From NCBI GenBank assembly GCA_001798075.1, contig MGRG01000007.1:1-64000 (forward strand): DNA of 64,000 bases, given 5' to 3'. A model generated the notes under the pieces. It was not told the DNA's origin and did no database searches. It worked only from the letters and a program-made list of their open reading frames with translations. This document shows, piece after piece, positions 33,244 to 41,578 of the stretch (position 1 is the first letter of the stretch; each line of letters begins with the position of its first letter). The translations under genes were made by a program, and so were the position numbers. The stretch comes from Deltaproteobacteria bacterium RIFCSPHIGHO2_01_FULL_43_49 (GTDB lineage Bacteria; UBA10199; SPLOWO2-01-44-7).

Positions 33244-33693
33244 TTAATGTCCGCGTTTTTTCTTTTCATAATATTCTTTGACTTCTTTCACCTGTGACAA
33301 GGTCTCTGGTGAAAAACCTTTTTTGATCGCATCCAAAAGGGCATTACAAAAATCACCAACAGGGCCTCCACGATCATTTTGTTCGGCTTCTTTCAAAAGT
33401 TTTGCCGCTTCTTCTTTTTGACCGGCAAAAAAGAAGGTTTCACCGAGATAGGCTTTTGCATAAATACTATCAGGACTTAACTTGAGGGCTTTTTTATAAA
33501 CACGAATCGCCTCCTCCAATTTTCCCTGACAAAAAGAGACACCGGCTAATGCTACTAAAGGAATTTCACTCTCTGGTTTGAGAGAGGCCACCCCTTCAAA
33601 AACTTCTTTGGCCTCTTTGTAGCGCTGCATTCCCAAATAGATATAACCGGCCTCCATCAAAAGGGCCAAATGATCATTTGACATAGAAACCAT
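33244..33693 (-). CDS. SycD/LcrH-like TPR chaperone upstream of sctJ
   Basis: A 149-aa protein with three TPRs covering almost its full length (LLMEAGYIYLGMQRYKEAKEVF, KLEEAIRVYKKALKLSPDS, QKEEAAKLLKEAEQNDRG). It is similar to the two chaperones at 15.5-17.6 kb but lacks their C-terminal part. A strong GGAGGA lies 7 nt before ATG 33693. Its client is probably the secreted protein encoded just upstream (33870-34445). sctJ starts one base after its stop codon. Confidence 0.8.
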   Translation of the reverse strand: MVSMSNDHLALLMEAGYIYLGMQRYKEAKEVFEGVASLKPESEIPLVALAGVSFCQGKLEEAIRVYKKALKLSPDSIYAKAYLGETFFFAGQKEEAAKLLKEAEQNDRGGPVGDFCNALLDAIKKGFSPETLSQVKEVKEYYEKKKRGH

Positions 33694-33712
33694 GGTTCCT
33701 CCTTCAAACTAA

Positions 33713-33757
33713 AAAACCCGCGAAAACTCTTTTCATTATAAAGTTTCCGCGGGTTTT
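33713..33757 (-). terminator. Terminator before the chaperone-sctJ genes
   Basis: AAAACCCGCGGAAACTTT pairs with AGTTTTCGCGGGTTTT around a 10-nt loop, followed by T6 on the minus strand. It would end or weaken transcription from 34445-33870. Confidence 0.8.
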
Positions 33758-33869
33758 ATGCAATTTCATCGTATCGGGGTGATCGCTGCCCCATTCTCCT
33801 TCGTCGAATGAGGGCCCCATCCCCCCGCACCCCTCTCGCTCGCGCGGGGTAAACCCGACGCTCGCTCAC

Positions 33870-34445
33870 TTAGCCACGAGCCGTAAACTTTTCAATCATC
33901 GACATCTTAGCCCGATGGTCTGCACTCAAAATGTTTGATTTGGTATTCCAAACCTGCATGTTAGACTGCATCATCGCCTGCAGTTCAATGAGCTGTAAGT
34001 TGTTTTGGTTCATCACTTCCATCAATTGAAATTGGGTTAAATTCGTCCCCGGAACAACTTGGTTGTTCCCGCTGCTCAATGAAGGTCCCGTAGCAGGTCC
34101 AGCATACTGACTACGCATATCCAAACCTGGAATACCACCCGGGTAGGTTCCCGCAGGCCCATAAGGGCTACTATAAGAAGCGCTCGACCAGCTTGGGTAT
34201 CCACCCCCGCCACCGCCGCCAGATAAAGCACTAGCCGCTGCTGGAAAGGAGGCGAAAGCGGCATTCAAAACCGTTGCCGCATTTACACTTCCTGTTGCTT
34301 GTCTTGTAAATTCTGTTGCGAAAGGAGTCATCGCAGAAACAGCACCTAAGGCATCGCCAAATTCCATCGCCTTGGCACCAATCGATTTTGTTGTAGGCCG
34401 GTTCTGAAGACTTAATGCTTTAGTATCAATTGGGGTCAATGTCAT
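33870..34445 (-). CDS. Candidate secreted T3SS component or filament/needle-like protein
   Basis: A 191-aa protein without a Sec signal. The first 80 residues are Thr/Ala-rich and helical; a Gly/Ser/Tyr-rich linker (about 80-125) follows; the last 55 residues form one amphipathic helix pair (QLIELQAMMQSNMQVWNTKS, AKMSMIEKF). The C-terminal pattern faintly recalls SctF needle subunits, but the protein is more than twice their size. It has a FliA-type promoter and a GTGGAGG ribosome site. Followed by a TPR chaperone and sctJ. Needle-tip, needle-like or effector functions are all possible. Confidence 0.55.
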   Translation of the reverse strand: MTLTPIDTKALSLQNRPTTKSIGAKAMEFGDALGAVSAMTPFATEFTRQATGSVNAATVLNAAFASFPAAASALSGGGGGGGYPSWSSASYSSPYGPAGTYPGGIPGLDMRSQYAGPATGPSLSSGNNQVVPGTNLTQFQLMEVMNQNNLQLIELQAMMQSNMQVWNTKSNILSADHRAKMSMIEKFTARG

Positions 34446-34467
34446 AAACTTTTAGCCTCCACAATGA

Positions 34468-34498
34468 TTATCGGTAGGCTCGCTAGCCAAAGTTGCTT
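34468..34498 (-). promoter_or_regulatory. FliA-type promoter of the 191-aa protein
   Basis: AAGCAACTTT (34489-34498), 13 nt, ACCGATAA (34468-34475), then GTGGAGG and ATG 34445. It differs from the site at 32119-32149 mainly in the spacer. Confidence 0.85.
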
Positions 34499-34504
34499 TT
34501 GTCC

Positions 34505-34768
34505 CTATTTTTTTGCCTGCTTGGCTATCTGCTCTTTTAAATGATATTTCACTTTGAGCAATTCCTTCAATAATTCCGAGCACTTCTCCAAGGCTCTCAT
34601 TGCTTTGGCCGCCTCTTTCCCTTTCCCCATACCCTTCTTGTCTTTATAGACTTTCTCTAGTTTCTCGTAGGCATCGGCAAAGGCTTTATTAAGCCCATTA
34701 AAGTCCTCGGAATCGATGAGTTTTTCAATGTGAGGATAACCGACCGTCGTTTGTTGCGTTGGGGCCAT
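34505..34768 (-). CDS. Small helical Lys-rich protein, possible needle chaperone
   Basis: An 87-aa protein predicted to be a helical hairpin: helix about 12-43, turn DKKGMGKGKE, helix about 52-85. Size and hairpin shape fit either a needle subunit (SctF) or its small chaperone (YscE-like). The single Cys and high Lys content favour the chaperone idea. No conserved needle motif is visible. A sigma-70-like promoter (TTGCAC, 17 nt, TATCTT at 34778-34806) places transcription start about 3 nt before the ATG. Confidence 0.5.
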   Translation of the reverse strand: MAPTQQTTVGYPHIEKLIDSEDFNGLNKAFADAYEKLEKVYKDKKGMGKGKEAAKAMRALEKCSELLKELLKVKYHLKEQIAKQAKK

Positions 34769-34777
34769 GCTTTTTAG

Positions 34778-34806
34778 AAGATAGCAGATTAAAGTCTACT
34801 GTGCAA
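34778..34806 (-). promoter_or_regulatory. Sigma-70-like promoter, nearly leaderless
   Basis: TTGCAC (34801-34806), 17 nt, TATCTT (34778-34783). The start codon of the 87-aa protein is about 10 nt from the -10 box and has no ribosome site. Confidence 0.5.
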
Positions 34807-35062
34807 TTGGCTTTAGTTGATGCCAATTGCTTTGAGCTCCTTCTTTTATATTAGTTTGTTTTCTTCTGGCTACCTGACTCCGAGGGGATGCAAGGGACGC
34901 TATCTAATTGGGGGCTCTGCCCCCAATTAGCGCTCTCTCTTGCCCCGCCAAATTATTCATAACCCCGTAATGTGTGGCGGTGCTGCGAGATGCCCTTGCA
35001 CCCCCTCTCCGTCACGCCATCGAAAACAAGCTTTATTCAAAAAATAAGGTAGGTCGCTCACG
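34801..35062. repeat. Long branched palindromic repeat, copy LR3 (inverted)
   Basis: This copy has the reverse orientation of LR1 and LR2. The middle stem is 34876-34896 with 34993-35013 (17 of 21 pairs). The inner hairpin is CTAATTGGGGG..CCCCCAATTAG (34904-34930) and the second is GCCCCGCC..GGCGG. Both strands of the stem have changed together relative to LR1 (TGCAAGGG/CCCTTGCA here, TGTGGGGG/CCCCCACA there). Confidence 0.8.
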
Positions 35063-35088
35063 CAATTGGCATACAGTGCTGCAAATAA

Positions 35089-35250
35089 CAAAAAGAACGG
35101 ATACTTGCTGCAACATTTTGCAAAAAGTATCCGGTTCTTTCTTTGATTTAAAAATTGGTGATTATTTTTATAAAATTTTTTGTCGTGACTTTAAGATACC
35201 GTTTTATTTGACTTTTTTGGCTGCTCTCTTTGGGCAATCGTGCGAGTTAA
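35089..35250. repeat. Intergenic hairpins without coding content
   Basis: AAGAACGGATACTT pairs with AAGTATCCGGTTCTT (about 35093-35142) around a 17-nt loop, and GATACCGTT near 35197 pairs with AACGGTAT near 35250. No gene is seen here. Confidence 0.55.
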
Positions 35251-35254
35251 CGGT

Positions 35255-35428
35255 ATAGTACAATAATCGAAAAGGGCGAACGAGACAGGTGAGAAGGCGT
35301 CCGCAGTCCCGCCAGACTGATTGGGGGATCTAATGCTTGGCGGGACGAGGATAGAGTGAGATTTTGGGGGCTCTCCCCAAAATCGAGCGGCCTGCGAACC
35401 TGGCGAGTGGAAGCCTTTTCGCTATAAA
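35255..35428. repeat. Diverged member of the branched repeat family, LR5
   Basis: The order of stems is the same as in LR1-LR3 but with different sequence: outer TCGAAAAGG..CCTTTTCG, a CCCGCCA..TGGCGGG hairpin and a GATTTTGGGG..CCCCAAAATC hairpin (about 35361-35386). It abuts the stop of the FHA/PEGA gene at 35432. Confidence 0.65.
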
Positions 35429-35431
35429 ACC

Positions 35432-37495
35432 CTATTGGGGGATCGGTTTCAGTTTGGCCAATACGGGGTTGAATTCGTTGACGGTCAAGTTGAGGGTCAA
35501 GTCAAGAGGTTGAAAACCGACCTTTTCGAGTCGGACTCGGTAGCTTCCTAAACCCATTTCGTGGAGCAAAATAGGAGTCGTCTGTTCTAATTTTTTGTCG
35601 TTCAAATAGAGGATAGCCCCTGCCGGTTCGGATTGAATATAAACAACAGAACGGAGTGGAGAAATTTTTCGCAAAATATTATGACCTTCCCTTAAGACCG
35701 CTTCCTCTTTGGCGTTGAGAAAAACCTCAACCAACGGAACCAAGGCCTGGGTAGCCATCTTCTGTTCCGACAAAACATTGGCCATCCCTAATTTTGCCCA
35801 ATATTTAAAATCGTCGTGCGATTTGGCCTGATCATAATAACCATAGGCCTTTTGGAAATCTTTGAGTGTCAAATAAACATTCCCCAAAAGATATCTGGCC
35901 TCGGCGGTTTCTCTTTCAGTCGGATTGAGTGTAAAAGAATCGGAGAGGGCTTGCACCGCTTCCTGATAGAGTTCTTGATTCAGGTTTGCTTTAGCTTGAT
36001 TAATTTTTTCACCGGCCGGCGATGTTTTTAAAACAATCTCTTTTTTGAAGGGCGTGTTGACATCGGCTGTAAATTCTTCTGTCGATTCAAAATAGCCATC
36101 TTTGCGAACCGTCAAGGTATGTTTGCCGACCGGAATGGTTCCCACAAAGGGTGTCTGCCCGATTTTTTTCTGATCGACAAAAAGATCAGCCCCAGCAGGG
36201 ATAGAGCGAATCTCCGCCGGCAATTGTTGCAAACCCTCTTCGGTTACTTCCAAAACATAGGTAGGCTGATCTTCTTTGAGGACAAATTCTCTGTGAAAGA
36301 CAATATCTTCAATTGCACTTGCCGCATCACCCATCTGTTTGAGCTGACGCAATTCCACAATATACCTTCCGAACGGCGCATAAATCGGTTTGTTTAAAAC
36401 TAGATTTTGCAACTTGATTGGTTTTCCTTGAAAGCGGTTGTAGTCAAAATAGGCCTCCAAATAAAGCGCGGCATCACGCGGTAGCGAAGTCACTTTGATA
36501 GTCCCCAAGGGTGCTCGAAACAAAAGCGGCAACGTGGATTGATCGGGACTGACTTGAAATTGAAGTTTACTCGTATAAGTTTCTTGTATTTCCGGCATTT
36601 CAAATTGGGCCTCAATATCATAAGATTGATTCGGGACCAAATCGACATTGACTTTCAAAGGTGTTTTCCCAATTTCTTTTGCTTCTCCCCCTTCGGCAGA
36701 AAAACGAACAGTGGCTGGAAATGGGTTTGCCACACAATCCAAAAAGACGGGGACCGTTTGAGGTTTAACAGGCTCCGGCGGGCCTAGGGGAATGGTTTGC
36801 GGCTCTATCGGTTTGGTTGCTACGGGGGTCTCCTTTGGTTTTTTCTCCTCTTTTGTCCCTGGAGCCAAAACGGTTTGCCAATAAAAATAAAGCCCCGCAG
36901 CCAGGACTACCACAAACAAAGTACCATACAAAACCCAAGTTCTTACTTTAGGAAAACCGGTTACCTTTGACATCTCCTCTTCTTCCAAAGGAGAATGGGG
37001 AGAGGTAACCTCTCTTGTAGGTTGCGGTTTTCCTGGAGCACCGAGGCGGGCTGTTTCCCCGCTGACAGGTCGCTCGCCAACCATCATGGTTCCAAATTCA
37101 CCGACATCTTGAGAGGGAACTTCCATCTCTTCTGCTTGATCGATTTCTTGTGTGATGAGTCGGATTGTGTAGATACCGACACGAACCAAATCTTTATGGC
37201 CAATCACAACAGACCCTTCAACCAAAGCGCCATTCACAAAGGAACCGTTTTTGCTTTGCAAATCATTGACGGTCCAACCCTGAGCTTCTAAATTTAATTC
37301 GAGATGTTTTCTCGAAACACTTTGGTCGTCCAAAACAACATGACATTCATCCAATCTGCCAATGATGTTGATCCCTTCTTTGAGGGGAAATCGGGCACCG
37401 GTGTGGGGGCCATCCACAATGACAACATAAGGAGGTTTTAAACCGGTGGGTTTATCCCCTTCTCCGAATAAAATTGTTTTGTCAGCATCGGCCAT
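35432..37495 (-). CDS. FHA-TM-PEGA-TPR membrane protein, possible SctD analogue
   Basis: A 687-aa protein. An N-terminal FHA domain (about 25-115, with GRLDECHV, SVSRKHLEL and NDLQSKNGSFVNG) is followed by a cytoplasmic linker, one transmembrane helix (about 187-207) and a large periplasmic part. That part has two or three PEGA modules (IPAGADLFVDQKKIGQTPF; SEPAGAILYLNDKK) and a TPR-like stretch (about 510-600). SctD ring proteins share the order FHA fold, one helix, periplasmic modules, and no other SctD candidate exists in the window. An intact phosphothreonine-binding site, unlike SctD, points instead to Ser/Thr-kinase signalling. The role is undecided. Confidence 0.7.
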   Translation of the reverse strand: MADADKTILFGEGDKPTGLKPPYVVIVDGPHTGARFPLKEGINIIGRLDECHVVLDDQSVSRKHLELNLEAQGWTVNDLQSKNGSFVNGALVEGSVVIGHKDLVRVGIYTIRLITQEIDQAEEMEVPSQDVGEFGTMMVGERPVSGETARLGAPGKPQPTREVTSPHSPLEEEEMSKVTGFPKVRTWVLYGTLFVVVLAAGLYFYWQTVLAPGTKEEKKPKETPVATKPIEPQTIPLGPPEPVKPQTVPVFLDCVANPFPATVRFSAEGGEAKEIGKTPLKVNVDLVPNQSYDIEAQFEMPEIQETYTSKLQFQVSPDQSTLPLLFRAPLGTIKVTSLPRDAALYLEAYFDYNRFQGKPIKLQNLVLNKPIYAPFGRYIVELRQLKQMGDAASAIEDIVFHREFVLKEDQPTYVLEVTEEGLQQLPAEIRSIPAGADLFVDQKKIGQTPFVGTIPVGKHTLTVRKDGYFESTEEFTADVNTPFKKEIVLKTSPAGEKINQAKANLNQELYQEAVQALSDSFTLNPTERETAEARYLLGNVYLTLKDFQKAYGYYDQAKSHDDFKYWAKLGMANVLSEQKMATQALVPLVEVFLNAKEEAVLREGHNILRKISPLRSVVYIQSEPAGAILYLNDKKLEQTTPILLHEMGLGSYRVRLEKVGFQPLDLTLNLTVNEFNPVLAKLKPIPQ

Positions 37496-37509
37496 AAACA
37501 GGTATTAAT

Positions 37510-37540
37510 ATTTATACTGAGCGTGCCGAAGTATAAACTT
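37510..37540. repeat. Small inverted repeat between divergent genes
   Basis: TTTATACT and AGTATAAA flank GAGCGTGCCGA, related to the dispersed TTCGGCACGCTCAGT repeat. It lies between the FHA/PEGA gene and the exported TPR gene. Confidence 0.55.
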
Positions 37541-38636
37541 GCATATCCAAAAAAGCAAACGCATACTGATAGTTATGGCTTTTCTCGTCTCTTGGTTTTT
37601 AGTCTTCAGTCTTATTTTCCCAAGCGCCCATGCAAAAAAAACCGGCCAAAAGAACCCGCAAAAACAAGCGCAGACTCTGTGCATCAACTGGCCCAAGGTT
37701 TTTGCACAAGAGGCGATGCGCCGCATTCCTCCAACCGCAGAAATTGTAAGCGTCACCCCTTTTTATAATGACACGGAACAAAGTGCCGACCAGTGGATTT
37801 CTGAGGGACTGGCTGATTTAATGATGCGCTATTTGGCGGTCGACCCCAACTTAGGGGTGCTACCAGAAAAACAGACGCCGAGACTTGTTCCGGAAAAACC
37901 GGTTCGCTACATTGTTGGTGGCCTTTTTCAGCATATTCAAGATTGGTTAAGAATTTTTGTGCAATTGAAAGATGGAAAAGGAAATCTGTTGGCCCAATTT
38001 CCTGTCGAAACACCCTACCCCTTACATCAGCAATTTTTTAGCGGCTTGAAACTGGCCAGTGTTGGAATTTTTGAAAAATTGGGTCACAAAAAGATCAATA
38101 CCAAACAGCTCAGTATAATTGAAAATGAGACCGGCAGTGTTCAATCTTTTGAAAATGTCATTAAAGGCAAAATGGCATTGGAAAGTTATGACCCTAACAA
38201 AATAGAAGTGGCCCTCGTCTGGTTTCAAGAAGCAAGGCGTGAGGATCCCCATTACCCGATGGCTTATCTTGGTCTCATGGAAACCCAAGGATTTTTAAGC
38301 CTTCACAAAAAGCAGTTGGAACTTCCTTTTGGCAATCACTTACAGATTTTAGAAAGTACTCTCAAAGAAATGGAATCGGTTACGCGTAAAAAACCCTCTG
38401 CGCCTAACCGCTATTTGGAAGCCCATGTTCATTATGTGACGGGAACAAGGGCGTTGGCCAAAGAAAATTTTGAAAAAGCTGCCGCAGAGCTGGAACAGGC
38501 TGCACGTTTGGTGTCAGAAGATGCTTTGGCCTCCTATTATTTGGGCCAAGCTTATGATAAAATGGGCAGGGCCGATTTGGCCGGACAGTTTCGCAATCAT
38601 GCAGAGGAGATTAATCCGTGCTTAAAAGGAAAATAA
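37539..38636 (+). CDS. Exported TPR protein with FlgO-like N-terminal domain
   Basis: A 365-aa protein with a Sec signal peptide (SKRILIVMAFLVSWFLVFSL, cut near AHA). The start is TTG 37539, because the basic part of the signal would be lost from ATG 37575. A FlgO/CsgG-like domain covers about 65-175 (ISEGLADLMMRYLAVDPNL, YIVGGLFQHIQDWLRIFVQL). TPR-like helices fill the rest. Proteins of this type are periplasmic scaffolds. The next gene overlaps by 19 bp, so both are made together with the FHA protein further downstream. Confidence 0.7.
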   Translation: MHIQKSKRILIVMAFLVSWFLVFSLIFPSAHAKKTGQKNPQKQAQTLCINWPKVFAQEAMRRIPPTAEIVSVTPFYNDTEQSADQWISEGLADLMMRYLAVDPNLGVLPEKQTPRLVPEKPVRYIVGGLFQHIQDWLRIFVQLKDGKGNLLAQFPVETPYPLHQQFFSGLKLASVGIFEKLGHKKINTKQLSIIENETGSVQSFENVIKGKMALESYDPNKIEVALVWFQEARREDPHYPMAYLGLMETQGFLSLHKKQLELPFGNHLQILESTLKEMESVTRKKPSAPNRYLEAHVHYVTGTRALAKENFEKAAAELEQAARLVSEDALASYYLGQAYDKMGRADLAGQFRNHAEEINPCLKGK

Positions 38637-39928
38637 AAAAAGATTTGAAAAATGGAGGGGTGGCCCGGAGGGTTGTCAGCCCGATCTGTGGGGAGGGCGT
38701 GCAATCCCGGAGGGACAGGACCCGTCCATTTTTCAACACCTTTATTATTCTCCTTATTGCTATTATTTTTTTCGCAGGCCCTGCGCTTGCCAAAAAAAAA
38801 TCGGGCATCATGCCATCGGAGCAGGCGGTTTTTCATAACAACCAAGGAATTAGTTTTTTAAACAAACAAGATTTGGCCAAATCAGAATTTGAATTTAAAA
38901 CGGCCATCGAATTAGCTCCACAATTTGCGGAGCCCTACAACAACTTAGGACTCATCTACAAAATCAAAGGGCAATATGATCTCGCACTCTCACAATTTCG
39001 AAAGGCAGCAGAGCTCGATAAAACTTATGCCTCCCCTTACAACCATATAGCCGCCGTTTATCTGGCGCTGGGCGATTTGGAAGCGGCATTGAAAGCGGCG
39101 AAGAAGGCAGCCAAAACCGATTCCCTCATGGCCGATGCCCATTACAATCTGGGACTCGTTTGGCTAGAAAAATCTAAAAAGGAGCAAAGCGCGAAAGCAC
39201 TTTCCAACGCCCAGACGGAATTTGAAAAAACAACAGTCCTCAATCCCAATTTAGAGCCAGTTCATATCCGTCTGGCAGAAATCTATCGCGATCAGAAAAA
39301 ATACGATCTAGCGATTGTCCGTTACCGTCTGGCACTCAATATATCAAACGCTCCCGATGTTTGGGAAAGTCTGGGAAATCTCTATCTGGAAATGGGGGAT
39401 TCTTTCAAAGCACAAAACTGTTTTCAAAAGGCCATTGAATTAAAACCCGATACAGAAGATTCTCATTTGCAACTTGGAATTTTTTATCTCAATCAAAAAA
39501 GAAATGAAGAGGCGTTGAGTGAATTCCAAAAAGTGATCGAATTAAACCCAAAAAATGAAAAAGCTTTTTTTAGTATCGGCGCACTCAAAATGGAACAAGG
39601 CCAAATCGCCGAAGCAATGGAACACTTCAAAAAAGCAAAAATGATTAACCCCAACTTTGCCGATGCCATTTACAACTTGGGAGTTGTCTTGAACCAAATG
39701 GGGAAAACCGATCAAGCCAAACAAGAATGGGAATATGTGGTGACCATCGCGCCAGAATATTCCAGGGCCTATCATAATTTGGCCCTACTGTCTGCAAAGT
39801 TAGGAAAAATGGATATCGCAGGCCAACATTACTGTAGTTTTTTAAAGTCGGCCAAGGGCCAATTCCCTACTGAAGAGTCTTTAGCCAAAACGTTTCTGGA
39901 GGAATACGAGATCAAATGCCAAAAATAA
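38618..39928 (+). CDS. Exported TPR protein (eight to nine repeats)
   Basis: A 436-aa protein starting at GTG 38618 (ribosome site GAGGAG). The signal peptide begins with LKRKIKKDLKN, is interrupted by a palindromic element encoding an Arg-rich stretch (GVARRVVSPICGEGVQSRR) and continues as FFNTFIILLIAIIFF with cleavage near ALA. The mature protein consists of TPRs (about 70-420), several canonical (EPYNNLGLIYKIKGQYDLAL, AIYNLGVVLNQMGKTDQAK). It is probably a periplasmic or outer-membrane-associated scaffold like pilotins or assembly factors of secretion systems. Its stop overlaps the FHA gene start by 13 bp. Confidence 0.75.
   Translation: MLKRKIKKDLKNGGVARRVVSPICGEGVQSRRDRTRPFFNTFIILLIAIIFFAGPALAKKKSGIMPSEQAVFHNNQGISFLNKQDLAKSEFEFKTAIELAPQFAEPYNNLGLIYKIKGQYDLALSQFRKAAELDKTYASPYNHIAAVYLALGDLEAALKAAKKAAKTDSLMADAHYNLGLVWLEKSKKEQSAKALSNAQTEFEKTTVLNPNLEPVHIRLAEIYRDQKKYDLAIVRYRLALNISNAPDVWESLGNLYLEMGDSFKAQNCFQKAIELKPDTEDSHLQLGIFYLNQKRNEEALSEFQKVIELNPKNEKAFFSIGALKMEQGQIAEAMEHFKKAKMINPNFADAIYNLGVVLNQMGKTDQAKQEWEYVVTIAPEYSRAYHNLALLSAKLGKMDIAGQHYCSFLKSAKGQFPTEESLAKTFLEEYEIKCQK
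38645..38736. repeat. In-frame palindromic element, copy D (in TPR protein signal peptide)
   Basis: TTGAAAAATGGA (38645-38656) pairs perfectly with 38725-38736. The core (GGTGGCCCGGAGGGTTG..GGAGGGACAGGACCC) is shared with copy B, with a different loop that is shared with copy E. Confidence 0.85.
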
Positions 39929-40917
39929 TTGTCACCGAAACAGACAAACAAGATGAAAAGGTAGTACCGCTTACGAACGAAGCCTTAATTGGCAGACAGC
40001 CAGAATGCGACATTCATCTGCCGGGCTCCGGTGTTTCCAGAGAACATGCCAGAATTGTTTTGGAAGATGATCAATATTATTTGATCGATTTGGGAAGTGG
40101 TAATGGGACACTTCTCAACGGCCTTCTTTTAAAAGCCAACGAAAAAAATTTGTTGCGCAACAACGATCGTGTCACGATTGAAAACTTTCATTTAAAATTT
40201 TGGAGAACCGATGAGCTCTTTGAAGAAAGTCTGAAAGAAGAAGAGGAGGCAACCGATCCCGATATTTTGGAGGTCAAACTCCTTAAAAAAGTCCTTGATG
40301 CGGTGGACCATGAGACTGTTCCCAGTTTTGAAGTCCTCAATGGCAGCTCTGAGGGGAAGCGTTTCTTTTTCACTGATGATGTTCAAGAAATGGTGATTGG
40401 GCGCGACCCCAACACCGATTTTCCTATTAATGAGCATGTCATCTCGAGACGCCATGCAAAAATCATGAAGCGTTGGGGAGGCATCACATTAGTCGATTTG
40501 GAAAGTAAAAATGGAAGCTACATTAACAACAAAAGAATCACGGAAGAATTTTTGCACGATGGAGACCGCATCGCTTTAGGAACCATCGTTCTGCTTTTTA
40601 GAAACCCGCAAGAAATAAACTTAAAAGAAATCGGAGAGGAGCTAGCGAGAAAGAGACCTTTGAGCCCTAAATATGTCCCACCTCGTGCCACTAAAGCGAC
40701 GGGAGAAGAGGAAGGAGAAGTAACCGGAGGGAGCCCAGCAGAGGCCCAAGAAATTTTGGAAGATATCCCTTCTTTGCAACCAGCCGCTGCGAATGCTTAC
40801 CCTACCCCTCTCCAACACGAGAAACGCCTCACCCCATTTGAAATTGGAATGATAGGCCTTGGCATTGTTGTCTTCAGCTTCGCCCTCATCACACTGGTGA
40901 ATTTGATCCTCGAATAA
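39916..40917 (+). CDS. Double FHA-domain protein with C-terminal membrane anchor
   Basis: A 333-aa protein with two FHA domains, about 5-95 (GRQPECDIHLPGSGVSREHARI, GSGNGTLLNG) and 135-225 (GRDPNTDFPINEHVISRRHAKI, ESKNGSYINN), both with intact Arg/Ser/Asn phosphothreonine-binding residues. A linker and a tail-anchor helix follow (about 310-331, IGLGIVVFSFALITLVNLIL). It could recruit phosphorylated T3SS parts to the membrane; the PP2C phosphatase at 48.6 kb fits such a circuit. Its last nine codons are duplicated 600 bp downstream, beyond a HicAB module. Confidence 0.85.
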   Translation: MPKIIVTETDKQDEKVVPLTNEALIGRQPECDIHLPGSGVSREHARIVLEDDQYYLIDLGSGNGTLLNGLLLKANEKNLLRNNDRVTIENFHLKFWRTDELFEESLKEEEEATDPDILEVKLLKKVLDAVDHETVPSFEVLNGSSEGKRFFFTDDVQEMVIGRDPNTDFPINEHVISRRHAKIMKRWGGITLVDLESKNGSYINNKRITEEFLHDGDRIALGTIVLLFRNPQEINLKEIGEELARKRPLSPKYVPPRATKATGEEEGEVTGGSPAEAQEILEDIPSLQPAAANAYPTPLQHEKRLTPFEIGMIGLGIVVFSFALITLVNLILE

Positions 40918-40961
40918 GACCTATACTAAATACTTGAGTCGTGACGACTAAATATGTTGGT

Positions 40962-41180
40962 TTACAACTGATCCCAAACTTTGGGGTCAATGCCGGCCTG
41001 TCTTAAGATTTCACGAACCAAACTAATATGAATATCTTTTGATTTATGAGGATTGGGGATGTGGATCTTTTGCGTTCCCTTAATCATGAAAAGATGCTTG
41101 CCACCTCCGTAAGGACCTTCATACCCCAGCTTACGAAACCGTCGAACAAGTTCTTTGAAAGAAATAACGGAAGAGGCCAT
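40962..41180 (-). CDS. hicA: HicA-family toxin
   Basis: A 72-aa HicA-type mRNA interferase with the conserved G-G-x-K-H motif (GPYGGGKHLFMI; catalytic His) and IPNPHKSKDIHISLVREILRQAGI. It stands downstream of its antitoxin gene, with start and stop overlapping at 41180. The antitoxin-first order differs from the module at 8.3 kb. The cassette sits exactly between the end of the FHA gene and a second copy of that end. Confidence 0.85.
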   Translation of the reverse strand: MASSVISFKELVRRFRKLGYEGPYGGGKHLFMIKGTQKIHIPNPHKSKDIHISLVREILRQAGIDPKVWDQL

Positions 41181-41425
41181 TAGGCGGCTTGAATCGGTTG
41201 GATTTTTATGCTGTGCCCATCTACCTCAGGAATAGAATCCCCATCACGAAGTTTCAAAATAAGCCACTCCTCTAAAACATCAATTAGCTCTTGGCGGCAG
41301 TCTTCTAGGGATTTTCCATTAGCCCAGACACCCTCAAAACCAGGTATTTCCCCAAACCAAGTTCCATCTCCTAATGTTTTATATTTAGCCTTTTTGATAG
41401 CGCTTTGAATGTATTCGTGAATCAT
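41180..41425 (-). CDS. hicB: HicB-family antitoxin, short form
   Basis: An 81-aa HicB without a DNA-binding tail. The core fold is recognisable: AKYKTLGDGTWFGEIPGFEG, then VWANGKSLEDCRQELIDVLEEWL. Without an HTH, autoregulation must depend on the partial HicB fold or on another factor. Its upstream region has a TACTCATACTCA direct repeat (about 41427-41440), a possible operator. Confidence 0.85.
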   Translation of the reverse strand: MIHEYIQSAIKKAKYKTLGDGTWFGEIPGFEGVWANGKSLEDCRQELIDVLEEWLILKLRDGDSIPEVDGHSIKIQPIQAA

Positions 41426-41513
41426 GTGAGTATGAGTATGTCATCTTTGCCCAATCTTTTCAATTCCAATTTTTCAGAAGAACTTTAATCAGAAAGTAGT
41501 TGTTTGTAGCCCA

Positions 41514-41543
41514 ATTACCTTGGTGAATTTGATTTTGGAATAA
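41514..41543 (+). pseudogene. Duplicated 3' end of the double-FHA gene
   Basis: The segment encodes ITLVNLILE-stop, the same nine residues that end the FHA gene at 40888-40917. Six codons differ, all synonymously. Upstream of this point the similarity ends. Confidence 0.75.
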
Positions 41544-41578
41544 ATTCTTCTCCGACCTTTGTGAAAAACACTTTTATT

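Noticed and set aside
34974-35258. Reading frame of 94 codons between LR3 and LR5
   Set aside because: It runs through repeat arms and hairpins, has no ribosome site and gives a low-complexity Phe-rich product.
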